From the NCBI GenBank assembly GCA_963802415.1, contig CAWDIH010000001.1, positions 930,001-994,000 of the forward strand: a stretch of 64,000 nucleotides of DNA. The letters run 5' to 3'. Each line of letters begins with the position of its first letter. Positions within the stretch are counted from its first letter, which is position 1. This DNA is from DATAES01 sp963802415 (GTDB lineage Bacteria > Actinomycetota > Acidimicrobiia > Acidimicrobiales > JACDCH01). The notes under the pieces were generated by a model. The model searched no databases. It was not told the origin of the DNA and worked only from the letters and a program-made list of their open reading frames with translations. A program made the position numbers and the translations under genes. Below are positions 17,976-26,612 of this stretch, piece by piece.

Positions 17976-18236
17976 ATGGCCCTGACCGACAGAGACCGGG
18001 CGATCCTGGATTTCGAGCGAGGCTGGTGGAGCGAGCCTGGTCCGAAGGAGCTTGCGATCCGCGAACGTTTCGATCTGTCGAGCACGCGGTACTACGAACT
18101 CTTGAACGAAATGCTCGACATGCCTGATGCACTCGGATACGACCCGCTCGTGGTGCGGCGCTTGCGCCGGCTGCGTGACCGTCGTCGCCGCGCCCGCTAC
18201 GAAGGCCGATCCGCCGACCGTGGGGGCGGCTCGTAG
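17976..18236 (+). CDS. DUF3263 domain protein
   Basis: 86-residue actinobacterial protein. The conserved part DRDRAILDFERGWWSEPGPK followed by IRERFDLSSTRYYELLNEML looks like a small helix-turn-helix. ATG at 17976 matches the usual start of the family (MALTDRDRAIL). A basic C-terminal tail (RRLRRLRDRRRRARYE) may bind nucleic acid. It overlaps the next gene by one base (TAGTG), and this DUF3263 - LytR_C order is conserved in Actinobacteria, which suggests a shared cell-envelope role; that is inference. Confidence 0.85.
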   Translation: MALTDRDRAILDFERGWWSEPGPKELAIRERFDLSSTRYYELLNEMLDMPDALGYDPLVVRRLRRLRDRRRRARYEGRSADRGGGS

Positions 18237-18808
18237 TGGCGACCCACGGCCCGCGATCCTCGACGGGCAACAACTCGAGGTCGGCGGCGGTACGCGGCGC
18301 CGTGCTGATCGGTGTCGCGGTCATCCTCGGAGCCGTACTGCTGGCGCAAAGCTTCGATGACGGCGGTTCACCGGTGAGCGCCGGCGGGACCACCTCCTCG
18401 ACGGTGAAGCGCAGCGAGACGAGCACCACGCCGAGTACTGCACCACAGCCGCACGATCCCGCCGCCGTGAAGGTGTTGGTGTTGAACGGATCGGGGAAGT
18501 CGGGCATCGCCAAAGCCGGCGCGGATCAACTCAAAGCCGCGAACTACACGACGCTCGATCCCGCCAACGCCCCATCGGGCACGCCGATACCGACATCGGT
18601 CGTGTACTTCACCGCCGGCTACGAGGCGGACGCGCAGCAAATCGCGGCGAAGCTCGGCCTTGCCCCGTCAGCGGTCCAGGCGTTGCCGAGTCCGCCACCT
18701 CCCTCCGTGGGCGATCCGAAGGACGCCAACATCGTGGTGGTGATCGGTGCCGACGCCCCGGTTGCGGGCGGAGCGGGGGCCGGCAATACAACGACCACCG
18801 CCAACTAG
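18236..18808 (+). CDS. Membrane-anchored LytR_C-domain protein
   Basis: 190 residues: a single N-terminal transmembrane helix (GAVLIGVAVILGAVLLAQSF), a Ser/Thr/Gly-rich linker and a LytR C-terminal-type domain (KVLVLNGSGKSGIAKAGAD, then VVYFTAGYEADAQQIAAKLG). LytR_C domains accompany LytR-CpsA-Psr glycopolymer ligases but here the domain stands alone, as in the VirR-type proteins. GTG start shares a base with the DUF3263 stop. Likely acts outside the membrane in cell-wall upkeep. Confidence 0.82.
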   Translation: MATHGPRSSTGNNSRSAAVRGAVLIGVAVILGAVLLAQSFDDGGSPVSAGGTTSSTVKRSETSTTPSTAPQPHDPAAVKVLVLNGSGKSGIAKAGADQLKAANYTTLDPANAPSGTPIPTSVVYFTAGYEADAQQIAAKLGLAPSAVQALPSPPPPSVGDPKDANIVVVIGADAPVAGGAGAGNTTTTAN

Positions 18809-18847
18809 CGCCCACTGGTCGCGTGCGCTGACCCGCAGGGCGAGCAC

Positions 18848-19607
18848 GTGGCAGAGCCGGTTCCCGAGTCGCTCGATGCCCTGCGGACGAGGCCGTCGCA
18901 ATCGGGCATCCTGATCGACTTCGACGGCACGCTCGCCAGGATCGTCGTCGAGCCCGCGGATGCACGGCCGTTGGAGGGTGTACCCGCTCTGCTCGACGAG
19001 CTCTCCGGCCGGTACGCGGTAGTCGCGGTGCTGTCCGGCCGTCCCGTGTCCTTCCTCGCGCGGTGGCTGCCGTCCTCAGTCGTGCTGTCAGGCCTGTACG
19101 GGCTCGAGGTCGTCCGCGACGGTGTCGTCGCCGACAATCCGAATGCAGCACCGTGGCGCGACGATCGTCGACGAGGTGTCCGAGGTCGCGCACGCCGCTG
19201 GACCGGAACAGATGCGAGTCGAGCACAAGGGCCTGTCGCTCACTCTTCATTTCCGCGGCAACCCGGAGATCGAGTCAGAGGTTCACGCGTTCGCGCAGCA
19301 ACTCGCCGAACGTTCGGGGTTGTCCGTGCGATCGGCTCGCATGTCGTTCGAGCTGCACCCGCCCGTAGCCGTCGACAAGGGCACCGCTGTTCGCGCTCTG
19401 ACGGGGGGTCTCGCGGCGGTGTGCTTCATAGGTGACGACGTCGGCGATCTTCCGGCCTTCCGGGCCCTCGACGAGCTCACTGCTGACGGAGTGACGTGTG
19501 TCCGAGTCGGTGTGCGCAGCGACGAAGCGCCGAGCGAGCTGCTCGATGCGGTTGATGTCGTTGTCGACGGCCCCGAAGGCGTCCGTGACCTCCTTGCGCA
19601 GCTGTGA
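18848..19607 (+). CDS. otsB: Trehalose-6-phosphate phosphatase OtsB, frameshifted
   Basis: HAD-family phosphatase that removes phosphate from trehalose 6-phosphate. The nucleophile motif is GILIDFDGTLA, motif II-like AVLSGR is present, and the last motif is FIGDDVGDLPAF. A frameshift near 19155 splits it between the core and cap regions. GTG at 18848. The end abuts the convergent otsA stop at 19608, so the two enzymes of the OtsAB trehalose pathway are neighbours on opposite strands. Confidence 0.88.
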
Positions 19608-20987
19608 TTACGAGCTGAACGCGAGCTGCTCCTCGAGCCAGTCGCGCGGTGTTCTCGCCGTCACGATGGCGTGCAGCTGTTCGTGTCGTCGCGCACGCTC
19701 GTCCCGATCCATGCGCAGTGCTTCGTGCATCGCATCGGCCGTCGCACCGACATCGAAGGGGTTGACGCCGAGGACGCCGGCATCGCCGAGCTCTTCGTAG
19801 ACGCCCGCTTCCGTCGAAAGCACCACCGCGGCATCCCCGACGAGAACGGCTTCTTTTGCTACGAGGTTCAGGCCGTCGCGGACGGGATTGACGAGTACGA
19901 CATCCGCTCGCTGCAAGGACGCGATCGAGCGAGGGAAGTCGTCGCTGGCGTCGTACATGATCGGCGTCCAGGTCGCCGTGGCCCATCTCGCGTTGAGCCG
20001 CTCGACGAGACCTTCGACCTCTTGCCGGTAGGCGAGGTACTCGGGAAGACCTTCTCGCGAGGGATACAGCAACGCGCCGAACACCACGTTGCCGCGCCAC
20101 TCGGGATGCAGCGTGAGTAGCTCGTCGAACGCGTGGAAGCCGCGCAGGATGTTCTTCGACAGCTCGATGCGATCGACGCGCACGATCAGCTTGCGATCAC
20201 CGATGGTGTCGGCGAGGTGGGCGCGCTCTTGCTCGCACGCTGGTGATGTCGCTGTCGCCGCCAGATCGTCGGGATCCGATGCGAGCGGTGTGACGCCGAC
20301 CCGTGGCGGCGCGGCCTCCCCCATGAACGTCCGGTGCGAAGCGGTGAAGGCGTTCGCCCAGCGGCGGGTGTGGAAGGTCGACGCCGAGTTCCCGGCGATG
20401 CCGCCCACGAGCTCGCGAGCGAACTCGGCCGGCAGCGGTCGAAGGCCGTCGGGATCGCACCACGGCGTGTGGGTGAAGTGCACGGTCGCGAGATCCGGAC
20501 GAGCCGCTCGCAGGGCCGGACCCACGAGGGCGACGTGGTAGTCCTGCACGAGCACCACCGCGTCGGGTGGCGCCGCCTCAGCCGTCGCGGTCGCGAAGGC
20601 GTCGTTCACGGCGCGGTAGGCCTCCCACGCCTCGCGCCAGCGGCGGTCGATGCGGGGTCGGCGCGGAAGGTCGTAGAGACCGTGGACGCAGAACCACAAC
20701 GTCGCGTTGCAGATGACGTCGTACGACATGCGGTAGGTGGCCTCGTCCAGTTGCAGGAGCCGAACGCGCAGTCCCTCCGCTTCTGCAACCTGCCCGGCGG
20801 CTGCGGCCTCGCGGTCGCCGTCGGACAGTGGCGCCGCCAGCCAGATCGCGTCGGTGCCGGCGACCAACGGTGCGAGTCCCGAAACGAGGCCACCTGCACC
20901 GCGGCGAGCAGTCAGACGGCCCTCCTCGTCGCGCCGAAACGACAGCGGGCCGCGGTTGGACACGATGACGACGGGCCGGTCAGGCAC
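19608..20987 (-). CDS. otsA: Trehalose-6-phosphate synthase OtsA (GT20)
   Basis: Glycosyltransferase that joins nucleotide-glucose and glucose 6-phosphate. The N-terminal VVIVSNRGPLSF loop, the acceptor-side VLVQDYHVALVG, the phosphate-binding RVDRIELSKNILRGF and the donor-side VNPVRDGLNLVAKEAVL are all present. About 460 residues, intact. A GTG at 20987 is preferred; an ATG at 21008 is also in frame but would overlap the ATG of the divergent glycerate kinase. This means the two divergent genes share an almost zero-length promoter region. Confidence 0.92.
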   Translation of the reverse strand: MPDRPVVIVSNRGPLSFRRDEEGRLTARRGAGGLVSGLAPLVAGTDAIWLAAPLSDGDREAAAAGQVAEAEGLRVRLLQLDEATYRMSYDVICNATLWFCVHGLYDLPRRPRIDRRWREAWEAYRAVNDAFATATAEAAPPDAVVLVQDYHVALVGPALRAARPDLATVHFTHTPWCDPDGLRPLPAEFARELVGGIAGNSASTFHTRRWANAFTASHRTFMGEAAPPRVGVTPLASDPDDLAATATSPACEQERAHLADTIGDRKLIVRVDRIELSKNILRGFHAFDELLTLHPEWRGNVVFGALLYPSREGLPEYLAYRQEVEGLVERLNARWATATWTPIMYDASDDFPRSIASLQRADVVLVNPVRDGLNLVAKEAVLVGDAAVVLSTEAGVYEELGDAGVLGVNPFDVGATADAMHEALRMDRDERARRHEQLHAIVTARTPRDWLEEQLAFSS

Positions 20988-21006
20988 GAATGAGCAAACT
21001 AATGGC

Positions 21007-21997
21007 ATGCGAGTCGTGGCCGCCCCGGACAAGTTCCGCGGCACCGCGCGCGCTTCGGACATAGCGCGAGCGATCGCGGCCGGCGCGGCATCCGCCGGCT
21101 GGGAGTGCGACGAAGTGCCGCTCGCCGACGGCGGCGAAGGCACACTCGAGGTGCTCGGTGGCGGCAACCGCACGACGCTCGTGTCTGGGCCGCTCGGCGA
21201 TCCCGTGCGGGCGAGCTGGCAGCTCAACGGAAGGCGCGCCGTGATCGAGATGGCGCTCGCTTCGGGGCTCGAGCTCGTCGGCGGCGTTCCAGGCAACGAT
21301 GCCGTGGCAGCGACGACCTACGGGACCGGGGAACTGATCGCTGCTGCTCTCGATGCAGGCGCGCGGCGGATCATCGTCGGCGTCGGGGGGTCGGCCACCA
21401 CGGATGGCGGTCTCGGCGCGCTGCGGGCCGTCTACCCGCTGCAACGGCTGCGCGGGGTCGAGCTGCAGGTCGCGTGTGATGTCCGCACGAAGTTCGTGGA
21501 GGCTGCGGAGCTGTTCGCGGGTCAGAAGGGCGCGTCTGCGCGCGCAGATCGCGCTCTTGCGGCGCCGGCTCGTACGGCTCGCGCAGGTCTATCTCGAAGA
21601 GCATGGCGTCGACGTGCGTGACCTCGAACGCGCCGGTGCAGCGGGCGGGCTCGCCGGCGCGCTCGCCGCGGCCGGTGCTGCCTTGGTCGACGGCTTCGAT
21701 CTCGTCGCGGACGAAGTCGGCCTCGACGACGCGCTCGAGGGCGCGGACCTTGTCGTCACCGGCGAGGGCTTCGTCGACGCGCAATCGTTCGAGGGCAAGG
21801 TGGTCGGCGGCGTCGCCGAGCGCGCCGCGGCCGCAGGTGTACCCGTGGTCGTCGTCGCAGGCGAGGTGTACGACGACGCCGGCGCGCGCGTCGACGCGGT
21901 CTCGCTGGTCGACCGGTTCGGCGAAGCCCGCGCACGGAGTGATCCCACGGCATGTGTCGACGAGATCGTGCGCGAGCGCTTGGCCTTGGCGGGTTAG
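21007..21997 (+). CDS. Glycerate kinase (GckA/GlxK family), frameshifted
   Basis: Phosphorylates D-glycerate to 2- or 3-phosphoglycerate. Family marks: APDKFRGTARASDIA at the start, PLADGGEGTLE, the glycine-rich GVGGSATTDGGLGAL and the C-terminal VVTGEGFVDAQSFEGKVVGG. A break near 21535 splits it; total about 330 codons. Placement between trehalose and glucosylglycerate genes suggests a link to glycerate-based compatible solutes, since GpgS uses 3-phosphoglycerate; this is inference. Confidence 0.88.
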
Positions 21998-22185
21998 CGC
22001 GCCGCCTTCTTGCCGACGATCCAACCGACGACCGCGATCGCGAGGATCACGACGACCGCGAGCTTCACGAGGCCGAGCAGGAAGCCGACGACCGCGGAGA
22101 CCAACCAGATCGCCGCGAGCACGACCGCGACCCCCACCAGCGCGTACCACCAGAGTGGGGTGGAGGGACGCTCGACATCGGTCAC
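21994..22185 (-). CDS. Small two-helix membrane protein
   Basis: 63 residues with two transmembrane helices (WWYALVGVAVVLAAIWLVSA and LVKLAVVVILAIAVVGWIVG) and a KKAAR tail. Overlaps the end of the glycerate kinase by 4 bases. No known function; small proteins of this shape are common in Actinobacteria. Confidence 0.6.
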   Translation of the reverse strand: MTDVERPSTPLWWYALVGVAVVLAAIWLVSAVVGFLLGLVKLAVVVILAIAVVGWIVGKKAAR

Positions 22186-22211
22186 GGCCCAGAAGGCTAT
22201 CGCCGCGTCGG

Positions 22212-22484
22212 TCAGGTGATCGGGGTGTGGTGCTCGGCGTTGCCGCGGAGATCGATGCTGTCGCGCAGATCGATGCGACGGATGGCGGACATGGCGCGGG
22301 CCACGACCTCCAATGCCGCGTCCGGGTCAGCGGGCTCGCCCGTCTTCACTGCTTCGACAGCGGCGACTGCCTGCTCCGGCGAGCAGTCGGTCAGATGCGC
22401 CACCAGGTCCGCGAGGCGGGCCGTCGAAGGACGGCGAGCCGAGGCCTCCTGCGGATCCGGCTGCTTCGGTTGTCCTGCGCTCAT
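22212..22484 (-). CDS. Hypothetical small helical protein
   Basis: 90 residues, predicted mostly helical, with a polar proline-rich start and a conserved-looking core (LADLVAHLTDCSPEQAVAAV). ATG at 22484 is chosen because GGGGGAG lies 6 bases before it; the open frame extends further upstream without support. Unknown function. It lies between the small membrane protein and gpgS on the same strand. Confidence 0.6.
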   Translation of the reverse strand: MSAGQPKQPDPQEASARRPSTARLADLVAHLTDCSPEQAVAAVEAVKTGEPADPDAALEVVARAMSAIRRIDLRDSIDLRGNAEHHTPIT

Positions 22485-22608
22485 GGTTGCTCCCCCAGGT
22501 TCCGTTGTTCCTGTTGTCCGTCTGTTGATCATCGGATCGGCTGCGGCGTACTTGAGCACTGGGCGAGAAATTCCTCGACCACCCCCGCACACTGACCCAA
22601 CGGGCGAA

Positions 22609-23517
22609 TCACGCGCCCCGGCGAACCCCCGTCCGGGGGCGGATGGGGCCGAGCGGCGGCCGTTCGACGACCTCGAGGTCGATCGGCTCGAGGTCCGGCC
22701 GGTACAGCGTGGCCAACGGGACCGAGACCCCCGCTCGGGACAGCATCGTCTGGATGACGGCGGTGGCCTGCGGCGACAGCTCGTCGAGCGGGCGGTTCCG
22801 GTGGATCCGGGTGCCGAGGTCGGCCTGGGCGATGACTTCGGTCCCGAAGCGCTCGGCGATGTCGATCAGCAGCGCGATGTCGACCCCGTAGCCCTCAACG
22901 AACGGAAGATGCTCGAGCAGTTCACGATGACCGGCGTATTCGCCGGCGAGAGGCTGGACCACTGACCTGAGATGTGGGAACAGCAGCGCCAGCATCGGGC
23001 GGGCCACGAGCTCCGTCACTCGTCCGCCCCGGTCACCGAACTCGGGGGCCGGACGCTCGTAATAGCCCTTGACGAAGCCGATGCCTGGCTGGGTGAGAAG
23101 CGGTCCGACGAGGCCCGTCACGAAGTGCGGCTCGAATCCGATGACATCGGCGTCGCACCACACGATGACGTCGCCCTCGGCCTCCGCGAGTGACTTCCAC
23201 ATCGCGGCGCCCTTGCCGTGACCGTCGCCGTGCTCGGGAAGTACGTCAGCCGCGGCGATCACCCGCGCACCGGCCGCGGCCGCGACCTTGGCCGTCGCGT
23301 CGGTCGAATGGTCGTCGACCACGATGACCTCGTCGACGAGCCCACAACCGTCGACGAGCTGATCATTGACGCACTCGACGATCGCGCCGACGGTGGCAGC
23401 TTCGTCGCGCGCCGGAAGGCAGACGGACACGACGTGATCGTCCTTCGCTGCAATCAGCCTGCGGAGGTCGAAGTCACCGTGGTGGAACGCCGGCAAGACC
23501 GGAGGGACCGATCGCAC
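22609..23517 (-). CDS. gpgS: Glucosyl-3-phosphoglycerate synthase GpgS
   Basis: GT81-type enzyme that transfers glucose from a nucleotide sugar to 3-phosphoglycerate, the first step to glucosylglycerate and, in mycobacteria, methylglucose lipopolysaccharides. GT-A features: VSVCLPARDEAATVG, VDEVIVVDDHSTDAT, the metal-binding DAD in VIVWCDADVIGFEP, and the acceptor-site region VVQPLAGEYAGHRELLEHLP. About 302 residues, intact. A start at 23517 gives an N-terminus close to relatives. Confidence 0.92.
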   Translation of the reverse strand: MRSVPPVLPAFHHGDFDLRRLIAAKDDHVVSVCLPARDEAATVGAIVECVNDQLVDGCGLVDEVIVVDDHSTDATAKVAAAAGARVIAAADVLPEHGDGHGKGAAMWKSLAEAEGDVIVWCDADVIGFEPHFVTGLVGPLLTQPGIGFVKGYYERPAPEFGDRGGRVTELVARPMLALLFPHLRSVVQPLAGEYAGHRELLEHLPFVEGYGVDIALLIDIAERFGTEVIAQADLGTRIHRNRPLDELSPQATAVIQTMLSRAGVSVPLATLYRPDLEPIDLEVVERPPLGPIRPRTGVRRGA

Positions 23518-23576
23518 GCTGGCACGTTACTCATGCGTCGGAATGCGGCTTTGCGCAACGGGGTTATCGTCAACTC

Positions 23577-23849
23577 ATGAGCGTGAAGGTCCGAGTACCG
23601 ACCACTCTCCGTACCCTCACCGGCGGCAGGTCGGAGGTCGAAGTCGAGGGTGCGACGGTCGGCGAGGTCATCAACAGCCTTGAGAGCGTCCACCCCGGGT
23701 TCGCCGAACGGCTTCTGGACGACAACGGGCTGCGGCGCTTCGTCAACGTGTTCGTCGCCGACGACGACGTCCGGTTCCTCGAAGGCCTCGACACGAAGGT
23801 GCCGGACGGCGAGACGGTCTCGATCATCCCCGCCGTCGCCGGCGGCTAA
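23577..23849 (+). CDS. MoaD/ThiS-family sulfur carrier protein
   Basis: 90-residue ubiquitin-like protein: VKVRVPTTLRTLTGGRSEVE at the start, VSIIPAVAGG at the end, with the C-terminal GlyGly needed for thiocarboxylate formation. Of the type of CysO/MoaD2 in Actinobacteria, which serve cysteine or molybdopterin synthesis. No partner adenylyltransferase is adjacent. It precedes the CIRCE site and groEL but a shared transcript is unlikely because the regulatory element lies between. Confidence 0.85.
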   Translation: MSVKVRVPTTLRTLTGGRSEVEVEGATVGEVINSLESVHPGFAERLLDDNGLRRFVNVFVADDDVRFLEGLDTKVPDGETVSIIPAVAGG

Positions 23850-23870
23850 CGCGGAACCAGGCGCGAATCG

Positions 23871-23897
23871 TTAGCACTCGGCCCGTCTGGTTGCTAA
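23871..23897 (+). promoter_or_regulatory. CIRCE operator for HrcA
   Basis: TTAGCACTC, nine bases, then GGTTGCTAA. Consensus is TTAGCACTC-N9-GAGTGCTAA, so the left arm is perfect, spacing is exact, and the right arm has two mismatches. It lies 93 bases before the groEL ATG, as expected for HrcA repression of chaperonin genes. Confidence 0.85.
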
Positions 23898-23989
23898 ACG
23901 GGCTCGGGCGTGGTTGGATTTAGCAGTCTCGAATCGAGAGTGCCAGGTACTCCCGACCAAGTCCCCAGAAGAACCCCACGGAGGGATTG

Positions 23990-25612
23990 ATGCCGAAGAT
24001 CATCGCGTTCGACGAGGAAGCCCGCCGGGCCCTCGAGACCGGCATGAACAAGCTGGCCGACGCCGTACGCGTCACGCTCGGGCCAAAGGGCCGCAACGTC
24101 GTGCTGGAGAAGAAGTGGGGTGCACCCACCATCACCAAGGACGGCGTGTCGGTCGCCAAGGAGATCGAGCTCGAGGACCCGTACGAGAAGATCGGCGCCG
24201 AGCTGGTCAAGGAGGTGGCGAAGAAGACCGACGACGTGGCCGGTGACGGCACCACCACGGCCACCGTCCTCGCGTGGGCGATGGTGCATGAGGGTCTGCG
24301 CAACGTGGCCGCCGGCGCCAACCCGATGTCGCTGAAGAAGGGCATCGAGGTTGCCGTGGACGCGGCGGTGGCGAACCTGTCGACGCTGTCGAAGGACGTC
24401 GAGTCCAAGGATCAGATCGCACAGGTGGCGGCGATCTCGGCCAACAACGACTTCGAGATCGGCGAGCTGATCTCGGAGGCGATCGACAAGGTCGGCAAGG
24501 ACGGTGTGATCACCGTCGAAGAGTCCAACACCATGGGCATGGAGCTCGAGTTCACCGAAGGCATGCGGTTCGACAAGGGCTACATCTCGCCGTACTTCGT
24601 CACCGACCCGGACCGTATGGAGGCTGTGCTCGACGAGCCGTACATCCTCCTCGTCGGTTCCAAGATCTCCGCGGTGCGCGACCTGCTGCCTGTGTTGGAG
24701 AAGATCATGCAGTCGGGCAAGCCGCTGGTGATCGTCGCCGAGGACGTCGAGGGCGAGGCGCTGGCGACGCTCGTCGTCAACAAGATCCGCGGCACGTTCA
24801 AATCGACGGCCGTGAAGGCACCGGGGTTCGGTGAGCGCCGCAAGGCGATGCTGCAGGACATGGCGATCCTCACCGGTGGTCAGGTCATCACCGAAGAGGT
24901 TGGCTTGAAGCTCGAGAACACGACGCTCGATCTGCTCGGCCGGGCTCGCAAGGTCGTCGTCACCAAGGACGAGACGACCATCGTCGAGGGTGCCGGTAGC
25001 GACGAAGAGATCAAGGGTCGAATCCAGCAGATCAAGAACGAGATCGACAACACCGACTCCGACTACGACCGCGAGAAGTTGCAGGAGCGGCTCGCCAAGC
25101 TGTCGGGCGGCGTCGCTGTGCTCAAGGTGGGCGCCGCGACCGAGGTTGAGTTGAAGGAGAAGAAGCACCGCATCGAGGACGCGGTTTCGACCACGAAGGC
25201 AGCGGTCGAGGAGGGCATCGTGCCCGGCGGCGGCGTCGCGCTGCTCCGCTCGCAGTCGGCGATCCTCGCGGCAGCCGAGAAGCTCGACGATGACGAGTCG
25301 ACCGGGGCGAAGATCGTTGCCAAGGCCGTCGAGGAGCCGATCAAGCAGATCGCAGTGAACGCCGGCCTCGAGGGCGGCGTGGTCGTCGAGAAGGTCAAGA
25401 ACCTCGAGGGCTCGTTCGGTCTCAACGCCGCCACCGGCGACTACGAGGACCTGCTGAAGGCGGGCGTTCCCGACGCCACCAAGGTGACAAGGTCCGCGCT
25501 GCAGAACGCGGCGTCGATCGCGGCGCTGTTCCTTACCACCGAGGCGGTCATCGCCGACAAGCCTGAGGACAAGGCGCCTGCCATGCCGGGCGGCGGTATG
25601 GAAGACTTCTGA
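23990..25612 (+). CDS. groEL: 60 kDa chaperonin GroEL
   Basis: ATP-dependent folding chamber, about 540 residues, intact. Recognised by KIIAFDEEARRALETGMNKL, GPKGRNVVLEKKWGAPTITK, the ATP-site VAGDGTTTATVL, and AAVEEGIVPGGGVALLR. It ends with GGGMEDF, a short version of the usual GGM tail. ATG at 23990 follows GGAGGG. No groES is next to it; Actinobacteria often keep a solo groEL plus a groES-groEL pair elsewhere. Controlled by the CIRCE site upstream and ended by the hairpin at 25648. Confidence 0.97.
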   Translation: MPKIIAFDEEARRALETGMNKLADAVRVTLGPKGRNVVLEKKWGAPTITKDGVSVAKEIELEDPYEKIGAELVKEVAKKTDDVAGDGTTTATVLAWAMVHEGLRNVAAGANPMSLKKGIEVAVDAAVANLSTLSKDVESKDQIAQVAAISANNDFEIGELISEAIDKVGKDGVITVEESNTMGMELEFTEGMRFDKGYISPYFVTDPDRMEAVLDEPYILLVGSKISAVRDLLPVLEKIMQSGKPLVIVAEDVEGEALATLVVNKIRGTFKSTAVKAPGFGERRKAMLQDMAILTGGQVITEEVGLKLENTTLDLLGRARKVVVTKDETTIVEGAGSDEEIKGRIQQIKNEIDNTDSDYDREKLQERLAKLSGGVAVLKVGAATEVELKEKKHRIEDAVSTTKAAVEEGIVPGGGVALLRSQSAILAAAEKLDDDESTGAKIVAKAVEEPIKQIAVNAGLEGGVVVEKVKNLEGSFGLNAATGDYEDLLKAGVPDATKVTRSALQNAASIAALFLTTEAVIADKPEDKAPAMPGGGMEDF

Positions 25613-25647
25613 TCCCCAAGTCTCAGCCCCCCGCTGAGCTTCCCGGC

Positions 25648-25675
25648 ATCGGCCGGCCCCTCGGGGCCGGCCGAT
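25648..25675 (+). terminator. Hairpin terminator after groEL
   Basis: ATCGGCCGGCCCC, two-base loop, then GGGGCCGGCCGAT: a perfect 13-bp stem 35 bases past the groEL stop. No T-run follows. Confidence 0.7.
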
Positions 25676-25689
25676 CCGCGTTGCGGGCA

Positions 25690-25736
25690 TCGCACGTGCA
25701 ATGGCGTGTCGGTTTGACATGAAGATGCACGTGCGA
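25690..25736. repeat. 47-bp interspersed palindromic repeat, copy 2
   Basis: Same layout as 5849-5895: TCGCACGTGC at the left end, GCACGTGCGA at the right, and an inner TGTC...GACA pair. It lies right behind the groEL terminator and 29 bases before the fdhD start, so both copies sit between a gene end and the start of the next gene. Confidence 0.75.
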
Positions 25737-25765
25737 CGTCACCGGCTCCGTAGCCTGCAGGACCA

Positions 25766-26569
25766 ATGGGTCGCGGCCGCACCGAGCGCGTGCTCGTCCA
25801 CCGTGTCGACGGCGAGGGGCGGCCCCGCCGTCAGCCTGACGAGCTGATCGTCGAGGAGCCGCTGGAGATCCGGCTCGACGGCCATCTGGTGACGACGACG
25901 ATGCGCACGCCGGGCGACGACTTCGAGCTCGCAGTCGGGTTCTGCTTCACCGACGGGCTTCTCGGCGGTGCGCCGGTACTCCGCTGCCGGTACTGCAGCG
26001 ACGAGCGCAGCGGAGCGGACGCCGACTTCAACGCCGTGACCGTCGAGACCGGCGGCCGTGCCCCTGTACCTCACCCGCGCTTGACCTCGACCACGTCCTC
26101 GTGCGGCTTGTGCGGCTCGGTGTCCATCGCCGACCTGCAAGCACGGTTGAAGCCCCTCGAGGGCGTGTCTCGGATGTCGCTCGAGGTCCTGGCTTCGGTG
26201 CCGGACCGGGTGCGAGCCGCGCAGAAGCTGTTCGAGAGCACCGGTGGAGTCCACGCCGCCGCCGCGTTCGACCGAGCGGGTGAGCCCGTCCTCGTGCGCG
26301 AGGACATCGGCCGGCACAACGCGGTCGACAAGGTGGTCGGCCGCATCCTGCTCGACGGACAGCTGCCGGCGGTCGATCTCGGGCTGTGGGTCAGCGGCCG
26401 GGCGAGCTTCGAGCTGGTGCAGAAAGCGTGGGCTGCCGGCGTCGGGACACTGGTCGCCGTCAGCGCACCGTCGAGCCTCGCGGTCGAGGCCGCCCGAGCC
26501 TCAGGCATGACCCTCGCCGGATTCGCCCGCCCCGGACGGCTGAACGTCTACGCCCCGGTCGATTTGTGA
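25766..26569 (+). CDS. fdhD: Formate dehydrogenase accessory sulfurtransferase FdhD
   Basis: Moves sulfur from a cysteine desulfurase to the molybdenum cofactor of formate dehydrogenase, needed for activity. The pair of cysteines of the active loop is in TSSCGLCGSVS; further marks are EEPLEIRLDG, TPGDDFELAVGF and the histidine-containing VREDIGRHNAVDKVVG. About 267 residues, intact. No formate dehydrogenase subunit lies in the window. Formate dehydrogenases are often selenoproteins, which is relevant to the UGA-containing gene at 50993. Confidence 0.95.
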   Translation: MGRGRTERVLVHRVDGEGRPRRQPDELIVEEPLEIRLDGHLVTTTMRTPGDDFELAVGFCFTDGLLGGAPVLRCRYCSDERSGADADFNAVTVETGGRAPVPHPRLTSTTSSCGLCGSVSIADLQARLKPLEGVSRMSLEVLASVPDRVRAAQKLFESTGGVHAAAAFDRAGEPVLVREDIGRHNAVDKVVGRILLDGQLPAVDLGLWVSGRASFELVQKAWAAGVGTLVAVSAPSSLAVEAARASGMTLAGFARPGRLNVYAPVDL

Positions 26570-26612
26570 GCTTTTCGTCGCCAACCCAGCATCGACGGTG
26601 GGAGACTCGCGT

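Noticed and set aside
23894..25720. 608-residue open frame on the minus strand opposite groEL
   Set aside because: Antisense shadow of groEL; composition is His/Asp/Leu rich and shows no domain.
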